From Mauremys mutica (taxonomy: Eukaryota > Chordata > Testudines > Geoemydidae): 64,000 nt of DNA. The stretch is from assembly GCF_020497125.1 (NCBI RefSeq), contig NC_059073.1:18125225-18189224 (forward strand), written 5' to 3'. The notes under the pieces are model-generated. The model was not told where the DNA came from. It saw only the letters and a program-made list of their open reading frames with translations, and made no database searches. A program made the translations under genes and the position numbers. Of the stretch, positions 56,966 through 64,000 are shown in pieces (the stretch's first letter is position 1; every line of letters starts with the position of its first letter).

Positions 56966-57285
56966 TTTCATAGAGTTTGCTCCTGTCATAGATTGAAATA
57001 TACATCTAATTTCTGTGCAGTTATCTGGGGTGTGTCAGTCATTCAATAGTAATATATGCCAGGGCAATATAAATTTTACTCTGTCAGAAATATTAGTTAA
57101 TGATAGGGAACACTCATGATTGTAGTTAAATTGTTTACTGTGAATTCTAACAGGGTAATAAAACAGGGTAGTGTTAGATTGAAAAGAGACTTTGTGCTCT
57201 GATATGTCTAGGTAAACTATGACCATCAGAGTTGTACTGAAAAGGAAAGAGATTAAAGATTTTGTTATGATTAGACTATCTAGAT
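56966..57285. other. Intergenic DNA, nothing recognised
   Basis: No supported gene or repeat. Confidence 0.4.
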
Positions 57286-57367
57286 CAGTGATTCACAAAC
57301 TTTTTTTTTTCACGGACCACTTGAAAATTGTTGACGGTCTCGGCGGAGCACTTAATCTTTCCAAATA

Positions 57368-59236
57368 TTGGAGAGCAATACAGCAGTGCACAGACAATCT
57401 AGGAAGTTTCTGGAAAGTGTAGGGGACAATTTCCTGGTGCAAGTGCTGGAGGAACCAACTAGGGGAAAAGCTCTTCTTGACCTGCTGCTCACAAACAGAG
57501 AAGAAATAGTAGAGGAAGCAATAGTGGATGGGAACCTGGGAGGCAGTGACCATGAGATGGTCGAGTTCAGGATCCTGACACAAGGAAGAAAGGAGAGCAG
57601 TAGAACAGAAACCCTGGACTTCAGAAAAGCAGACTTCGACTCCCTCAGGGAATTGATGGGCAAGGTCCCCTGGGAGAATAACATGACGGGGAAAGGAGTC
57701 GAGGAAAGCTGGCTGTATTTTAAAGAATCCTTATTGAGGTTGCAGGAACAAACCATCCCGATGTGTAGGAAGAAAAGTAAATATGGCAGGCGACCAGCTT
57801 GGCTTAACAGTGAAATCCTTGCTCGTCTTAAACACAAAAAAACTGCTTACAAGAAGTGGAAGATTGGACAAATAACCAGGGAGGAGTATAAAAGTATTGC
57901 TCAGGCATGCAGGCGTGAAATTAGGAAGGCCAAATCACACTTGGAGTTGCAGCTAGCCGAAGATGTTAAGAGTAACAAGAAGGGTTTCTTCAAGTATGTT
58001 AGCAACAAGAAGAAAGTTAAGGAAAGTGTGGGCCCCTTGCTGAATGAGGGAGGGAACCTAGTGACAGAGGATGTGGAGAAAGCTAGTGTACTCAATGCTT
58101 TTTTTGCCTCTGTCTTCACAGACAAGGTCAGCTCCCAGACAGCTGCACTCTGCAGCATGGTATGGGGAGGAGGTGACCAGCTCTCTGTGGAGAAAGAAGT
58201 AGTTCGGGACTATTTAGAAAAGCTAGACGAGCACAAGTCCATGGGGCCGGATGCACTGCATCCGAGGGTGCTAAAGGAGCCGGCCGATGAGATTGCAGAG
58301 CCATTGGCCATTATCTTTGAAAAATCATGGCGATCGGGGGAGGTCCCGGATGACTGGAAAAAAGCTAATGTAGTGCCCATCCTTAAAAAAGGGAAGAAGG
58401 AAGATCCAGGGAACTACAGGCCAGTCAGTCTCACCTCAGTCCCTGGAAAAATCATGGAACAGGTCCTCAAGGAATCAATCCTGAACCACTTAAAGGAGGG
58501 GAAAGTGATCAGGAACAGTCAGCATGAATTCACCAAGGGCAAGTCATGCCTGACTAACCTAATTGCCTTCTATGATGAGATAACCGGCTCTGTGGATGAG
58601 GGGAAAGCAGTGGATGTGCTATTTCTGGACTTTAGCAAAGCTTTTGATACAGTCTCCCACAGTATTCTTGCCAGCAAGTTAAAGAAGTATGGGCTGGATG
58701 AATGGATGGTAAGGTGGATAGAAAACTGGCTAGATGATCGGGCTCAACGGGTAGTGATCAATGGTTCCATGTCTAGTTGGCAGCCGGTATCAAGTGGAGT
58801 GCCCCAAGGGTTGGTGCTGGGGCCGGTTTTGTTCAATATCTTCATTAACGATCTGGAGGATGGTGTGGACTGCACCCTTAGCAAGTTTGCAGATGACACT
58901 AAACTGGGAGGAGTGGTTGATACGCTGGAGGGTAGGGATAGGATACAGAGGGACCTAGACAAATTAGAGGATTGGGCCAAAAGAAATATGATGAGGTTCA
59001 ACAAGGACAAGTGCAGAGTCCTGCACTTAGGATGGAGGAATCCCATGCACTGCTACAGACTAGGGACCGAATGGCTGGGCAGCAGTTCTGCAGAAAAGGA
59101 CCTAGGGGTTACGGTGGACGAAAAGCTGAATATGAGTCAACAGTGTGCCCTTGTTGCCAAGAAGGCTAATGGCATTTTGGGTTGTATAAGTAGGGGCATT
59201 TCCAGCAGATCGAGGGACGTGATCATTCCCCTCTAG
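57368..59236 (+). pseudogene. CR1 ORF2 fragment: endonuclease end plus reverse transcriptase
   Basis: 622 codons without a stop. Residue numbers start at 57368. GGSDHE (S60, D61, H62) is the C-terminal SDH motif of the AP-type endonuclease, whose N-terminal part is missing. A linker rich in Lys/Arg follows (130-215). Then come the RT motifs: NYRPVSLTS (349-357), motif [10 protein letters not shown] (419-427), motif B SSGVPQG (475-481, followed by Leu where the copy at 34930 has Ser), and motif C FADD (507-510). The thumb ends RDVIIPL before TAG at 59234-59236. ORF2 nicks DNA and copies its own RNA at the target. This copy lacks ORF1, the start of ORF2 and the first catalytic residues. The first 57368-57370 bases belong to the hAT, so the initial Met is fortuitous. 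Confidence 0.93.
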
Positions 59237-59777
59237 TCAGCACTGGTGAGGCCTCATTTGGAGTACTGTGTCCAGTTTTGGGCCCCACACTACAAGAAGG
59301 ATGTGGATAAACTGGAGAGAGTCCAGCGGAGGGCAACAAAAATGATTAGGGGGCTGGAGCACATGACTTATGAGGAGAGGCTGAGGGAACTGGGATTGTT
59401 TAGTCTGCAGAAGAGAAGAATGAGGGGGGATTTGATAGCTGCTTTCAACTACCTGAAAGGGGGTTCCAAAGAGGATGGATCTAGACTGTTCTCAGTGGTA
59501 GAAGATGACAGAACAAGGAGTAATGGTCTCAAGTTGCAGATGGGGAGGTTTAGGTTGGACATTAGGAAAAACTTTTTCACTAGTAGGGTGGTGAAGAACT
59601 GGAATAGGTTACCTAGGGAGGTGGTGGAATCTCCTTCCTTAGAGGTTTTTAAGGTCAGGCTTGACAAAGCCCTGGCTGGGATGATTTAGTTGGGTTTGGT
59701 CCTGCTTTGAGCAGGGGGTTGGACTAGATGACCTCCTGAGGTCCCTTCTAACCCTGAGATTCTATGATTCTATGATT
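57371..59777 (+). mobile_element. Long CR1 LINE, 5'-truncated
   Basis: It runs from the last part of the endonuclease domain to the 3' end with two ATTCTATG units. The reading frame is open over 57368-59236, then stopped by TAG, then open again in the same frame to 59689. It lies inside a hAT copy. No target duplication longer than a few bases (ATTG) is seen, which is normal for CR1. Truncation makes the copy non-autonomous. Confidence 0.95.
59237..59689 (+). pseudogene. CR1 ORF2 C-terminal segment after an in-frame stop
   Basis: The same frame as the RT part resumes directly after TAG ([15 protein letters not shown]...) and is open for about 150 codons to a natural-looking end (ALAGMI, stop). 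It includes [30 protein letters not shown] sequence typical of the CR1 C-terminus. GTG at 59246 is not a plausible start. The copy at 34930-36010 has the same stop. Confidence 0.85.
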
Positions 59778-60320
59778 GTTTGTACCATTAGCTAACTATT
59801 GTAAAGTGCTTTGGATAAAAGCGGTATATAAAAAAAATAATAATAATAAACATTTTTTGTTCTACAAATAAAAGCACACAACTCATATTTTAATATCAGT
59901 AGTCTTACCTTTCGAATGCGATGGATGTGCCCTCTCTCCCCTGCCACGGCAGCTCCTGAGCTGGGGCTGGGAAGTGTGTGGGGGGTGTCTCTCCCCCACC
60001 ATGGCAGCCCCTGAGCTGGGGCTGGGAAGGAGAGAGGGTCTCTCCCCAGCAGCCGCAGCCCTGGAGCTGGGGAAAATTGCCTCTTTCCCCAGGCCTGCAT
60101 GTCCCAAATTTCCCTCACCCCCTCTTCTCACTCCAGTGCCCCCTCCCACCTACCCCCTGGTCCCACCAAGGCCACCACCTCACCTTACATGTGCATCTTC
60201 TCCAGGGTCCAGGCACCTAATTAGTGGAGCCACGCCTGCGCATGGGTGGCCCTTCATTCTGTCATGTGTGGCTCTCCTGTCTAATCTACACAGTAACTCC
60301 CCCCTCACCCACCCCCGCCT

Positions 60321-61187
60321 TACTCTGTAGAAATTTTATCCTTATCTAATGGCAGGGGCTTGGGGTTCAAAGTCAGAGGTACTTTGTGGCTGCTTAGATC
60401 CCAGGATTTGGTTTGGACCGAGCTGGGATGATTATGCGTACAGATCCTTTTCTTTCTTAAACTTAAAGAAAGAAGCTAGCTTAGTGGCTGGCAGGTTGTC
60501 ATGTAAGAGACCTGGCCTTGATTAGTAGGCCTGGGCTTTTGCTCCTCTGGCACAGCACGCATCCCTAGGGAAGACTCCAGCCCTCATCACACTGTGGCTG
60601 AGCTGTAAGAGGACATGATTAGTGATGCACAAACCTTCCACGATTCGGAGACTCAGCTCTGTTCAGACGAGCACCCGGCAGCTCAGATGCTTATTCAGAC
60701 TCTCTGAATCACTTCAGAGTGCAAAGTTGGGCTGGAAATCTCATGAGGGAAGTTGCTTGGAATAAATCTACAGCATTTCTTGCTTCCAGCTGTGCCAGAA
60801 ATACCTCATCCATAGTATTTCAGGCACTTCCTTTTCTGGTCTGGGCTAAAACAAGAAAGTTCACAGGCAGCAGCAAAAAGAAAAAATTGTGGGGTGGGGT
60901 GGGGCAGGGGTGGGAGGCAGGATCCAGGGGTGGGAGAGAAGGTGAGGGGCAAAAACCAAATATTTTCATCATAGCTAGAAAAATGCTTTTTATTCAGGCC
61001 ATTTATTTTATAGGAACTGATTTCTGTATTTGCAAGACCATTATGTACTGTTTCAAGTTTGTTTTCCTTTAATGCTGTTAATGCATCCATTAACCATTGC
61101 CCCCTAAATCCTGACAGCTAAGCAATAGCATCTAACACAGAAACTTCCCTTCCCCTTCCTTGCCATACCTGTAGTCCACAATATAAT
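60321..61187. other. Intergenic DNA, nothing recognised
   Basis: A purine-rich GGGGTGGGGTGGGGCAGGGG stretch lies near 60890. The open frames have no domain. Confidence 0.4.
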
Positions 61188-62830
61188 AAGAGCATAAGAA
61201 TGGCCACACTGGGTCAGACAAATGCTCCATCTAGCGCAGTATCCTTTCTGCTGACAGTAGACAGTGTCAGATACGTCAGAAGGAAAGAACAGAAGTGGAT
61301 AATTATCAAGTCATCCATTCCCTATTGGACAGTCCCAGCATCTGGCAGTCAAAAGTTTAGGGACACCAGAGTATGGGGTTGCATTCATGACCATCTTGCC
61401 TAATAGCCATCGGTGAACCTATCCTTCATGAACGTATCTAATTCTTTTTTAACCCATTCATAGTTTTGGCCTTTGCAACACCCCATGGCAATGAGTTTCG
61501 CAGGTTAACTGTGCGTTGTGAGAAGAAGAACTTCCTTTTGTTTGTTTTAAACCTGTTGCCTATTAATTTCATCAGGTGACCCCAAGTTCTTGTGTTATGT
61601 CAAGGGGTAAATAACACTTCCTTATTCACTTTCTCCACATCAGTCATGATTTTATAGACCTCTAGCATATCCCCTCTCAGCTGTCTCTTTTCTAAATTGA
61701 ACAGTCCTAGTCTTTCTAATCTCTCCTTATATGGAAGCTGTTCCACTCCCCTAATAATTTTTGTTGCTCTTTTCTGCACCCTTTCCAGTTTTAATATATC
61801 TTTTTTAAGATGGGGTGACCAGAACTACATGCAATGTTCAAGATGTGGGCATACAATGGATTTATATAGAGGGACTATGATATTTTCTGTTGTATTATCT
61901 ATCCTTTTTCTAATGTTTGCTAGCATTCTGATAGATTTTTGACTGCTGTTACACATAGTTTTAAGAGAACTATCCACAGTGACTCCAAGATCTTTCTTGA
62001 GTGGTAACAGCTAATTTAGATCCCATAACTTTGTATGTATAGTTGGGATTATTTTTTCCTATACGCATTACTTTGCACTTATCAACATTTAATTTCATCT
62101 GCCATTTTGTTGACCAGTCACCCAGTTTTGTGAGATCCCTTTGTAACTAACTCTTCACGGTCAGCTTTGGACTTAACTATCTTGAATAATTTTGTATCGA
62201 CTGCAAATTTTCCCACCTCACTGTTCACCCCCTTTTCCAGAACATTTCTGAATATGTTGATTAGCACAGGTTCCAGTACAGATCCTTGTGAGACCTGACA
62301 TTTTCCACTCTCCACCGTGAAAACCGACCATTTATTCCTATCCTTTTTTCCCTATTGTTTAACCAGTAACTAATCCATGAGAGGAACTTTCCTCTTATTC
62401 CAGTTCTCCTTACTTTGCTTAAGAGCCTTTGGTGAGGGATCTTGTCAAAGGCTTTCTGAAAGTCCAACTACTCTATCAACTGAATCACCTTATCTACATG
62501 CTTGTTGTCTCCATGACAGAATTGTAATAGATTTGTGAGGCATGATTTCCCTTTACAAAAGCAGTGTTGATTCTACTACAACATATTTTGTTTATCTATG
62601 TGTTGTTTCAACCAGTTTGCCTAGTACTGAAGTTAGGCTTACTAGCCTATAATTGACAGGATTGCCACTGGAGCCTTTTAAAAAACTAGACATTACATTA
62701 GCTACCCTCCAGTTGTCTGGTATAGAGACTGACTTACTAGGTTACATACCACAGTTAGTAGTTCTGCAATTTCATATTTGAGTTCTTTCAGAACTTCTTG
62801 GATGAACCCATCTGGTCCTGGAGTCTGAGT
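61188..62830 (-). mobile_element. CR1-like LINE, decayed
   Basis: The left end AGCATAAGAATGGCCACACTGG is a LINE 3' terminus on the minus strand. Minus-strand frames give DFQKAFDKIPHQRLLSKV (RT motif A, 62400s), SYWLNNREKRIGINGRFSRW, and VSQGSVLEPVLINIFRNVL (motif B region, 62118-62315). This subfamily has DFQKAFDKIPH where the others have [11 protein letters not shown], so it is a separate lineage. Many breaks. Confidence 0.85.
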
Positions 62831-63005
62831 AAATCACTTAAATTCCTCCGTGCTTTAGTTCCCCATCTGAAAAATGGAGATAACACTTCCTTTCTCTCAC
62901 TCTTTTCTATTGTCTATTCACATTGTGATCTTTTTGGGACAGTGCATATGTACATATAGTGCCTAGCACAGTCTTGGTTGGAGTCTATAAACACTGCTGT
63001 AACCG
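62831..63005 (+). mobile_element. MIR/L2-like repeat
   Basis: AGTAAATCACTTAAATTCCT, GTTCCCCATCTGAAAAATGG, ATTGTGATCTTTTTGGGACA and TATAGTGCCTAGCACAG follow the plus-strand order of MIR core and tail. Confidence 0.8.
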
Positions 63006-63631
63006 TGCTAATAGTTTGGGATTGTCCTGATCTAGATTTTTCAGTCATCCCATTACAGACATAGGATACATATGAGATATTTGCATCCAGATCTGGATTT
63101 TGAAACACATTCTCCCATCCCAAAGTTTAGGAGTGTTCAGCTCTGTGGCTTTATTTCAGGACCATACTTCGGATATTAAATAAAACCTCCAGATAAGTGT
63201 ATATACCTGACCTTCCCATTGGTTTGTTTTGACTTGTTTGCATTAATAAACCTTTATGGTCTATGAGTAATAAACCTTTACGGTCTATGATTACTTAATT
63301 ACCCTTCGCTATTCTTAGGAACTTGACTAAAAGTCTTATCATTTATGACAAAACTATAATTAATGAGATAAAAAGGAAATGGCTTTATAAGCAACACTCG
63401 TACCATACCACATCCAGCTCATTAGGCTGACGTCACAAAACAGACTCAGATCTCCGAAATTAGGAAGAAAGAGATGAAGCCTCCAAAAAGCAGTGGTTTG
63501 GAAAGTTGGGGTTTCTGGCCAGTGGACACTGAGAGGTCTATGTTCCAGGTCAGTTCCAACTTCCCCATTTCCCAAGTTGTCAAGCTCCAAACAAGATGAT
63601 GCTCTTGGGCCTACAAAAGATGGACCACACT
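63006..63631. other. Intergenic DNA with a 24-bp tandem duplication
   Basis: TAATAAACCTTTATGGTCTA(TGAG) at 63244-63267 is repeated with two changes at 63268-63291. No gene is recognised. Confidence 0.5.
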
Positions 63632-64000
63632 GTGACGTTGCACTCCGTATGTTTTATGGAAATATGCTAATGAGTGTGAATATAATGTAACTGGAATATG
63701 CTTCATGCAAAAATCTTTTGTAAGGTATCATTACAAAGTTTATAATCTACTGAGTGTGGTCATCCTATTTGTATGTATGTATCATTCTTGTATCTAAAGC
63801 TAGAAATATGAAGTATAACTCTGAAGTCCTATTGTAATTATGCAAAGTGTGGGCCATTAATGGTGGTTTAGAATCTTGATGGCTCCCATTAACTAGAACA
63901 ATTGACTGTAGATGGCTCTGTTTACATGCAAGCCTCCTCTGCATACGTGTGGGCCAGTCCTGGAAGAATGGAGAGGGGGCTCACAGGACATGTGAACATG
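63632..64000 (+). mobile_element. LTR-like sequence, cut by the window end
   Basis: It starts TGTGACGTTGCACTCCGTAT, TG-initial like an LTR, then runs through AATATGCTAATGAGTG and CATTACAAAGTTTATAATCT to the last base. I recall it as a dispersed LTR-type repeat of turtles. No body or second LTR is in view. Orientation is assumed from the TG start. Confidence 0.5.

Larger units (their letters stand above)
57286..60320. mobile_element. hAT-like element split by a CR1
   Basis: The left piece (57286-57370) starts CAGTGATTCACAAAC and ends CTTTCCAAATATTG. The right piece resumes near 59778 with TTTGTACCATTAGCTAACTA then TTGTAAAGTGCTTTGG and continues into AT-rich, then GC-rich sequence. The right terminus was not found, so the end is approximate. 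The CR1 between them was inserted later. Confidence 0.6.

Noticed and set aside
59246..59689. Independent gene starting after the CR1 stop
   Set aside because: It is the continuation of the same ORF2 frame, and its first codon is GTG in the middle of conserved sequence.

Overview
The window reads as vertebrate intergenic DNA from a sauropsid, most likely a turtle (Testudines). CR1-type LINEs ending in repeats of ATTCTATG, many hAT-derived short elements with 8-bp target duplications, tRNA-derived SINEs, GTCTACACT-ended MITEs and old MIR/L2-like relics occur together. CR1 alone would also fit birds or crocodilians. The abundance of hAT/MITE copies and a fairly recent Ty3/Gypsy insertion favour a turtle. 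The species call rests on recalled repeat families, not on a search. I find no exon of a host protein gene and no cellular RNA gene. Every long reading frame belongs to a mobile element.

Layout. 1-11 kb: unique AT-rich DNA with hAT copies (2789-2969, 7465-7772, 9121-9862), a tRNA-like SINE, GTCTACACT MITEs, and two diverged copies of a roughly 1.1-kb retroelement-like unit (about 4220-5370 and 7256-8460). 11-23 kb: decayed CR1 pieces, one carrying a nested hAT (15359-15560), several LTR-like stretches and small MITEs. 23404-25993: the best preserved element, a minus-strand Ty3/Gypsy LTR retrotransposon with two 193-bp LTRs, a TAAAC target duplication, a primer binding site matching tRNA-Ser, a polypurine tract, and one open frame that fuses Gag directly to integrase with protease, RT and RNase H missing. 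26-29 kb: repeat-poor AT-rich DNA. 29-38 kb: CR1 copies (29305-30600, 34930-36010), paired MITEs and MIR relics. 40.6-40.9 kb: a fragment resembling a Polinton/Maverick integrase. 42.07-43.02 kb: a broken hAT transposase. 47.6-48.7 kb: a SINE hit by a hAT that was itself hit by another hAT. 50.7-54.1 kb: two abutting CR1 copies, one split by a hAT with a perfect 8-bp duplication. 57.3-60.3 kb: a long CR1 inserted into a hAT copy, with most of the endonuclease-RT frame still open. 61.2-63.0 kb: another LINE. 63.63 kb to the end: an LTR-like sequence running off the window.

There is no operon-like or pathway relationship. The interplay is between autonomous elements and their dependents: hAT/MITE copies that would need transposase in trans, and a Gypsy derivative that would need RT and protease in trans but keeps its own capsid and integrase. 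The most interesting items are the Gag-integrase fusion element, the Polinton-like relic, a stop codon shared at one site by separate CR1 copies, and a central-TA bias in the hAT target sites.
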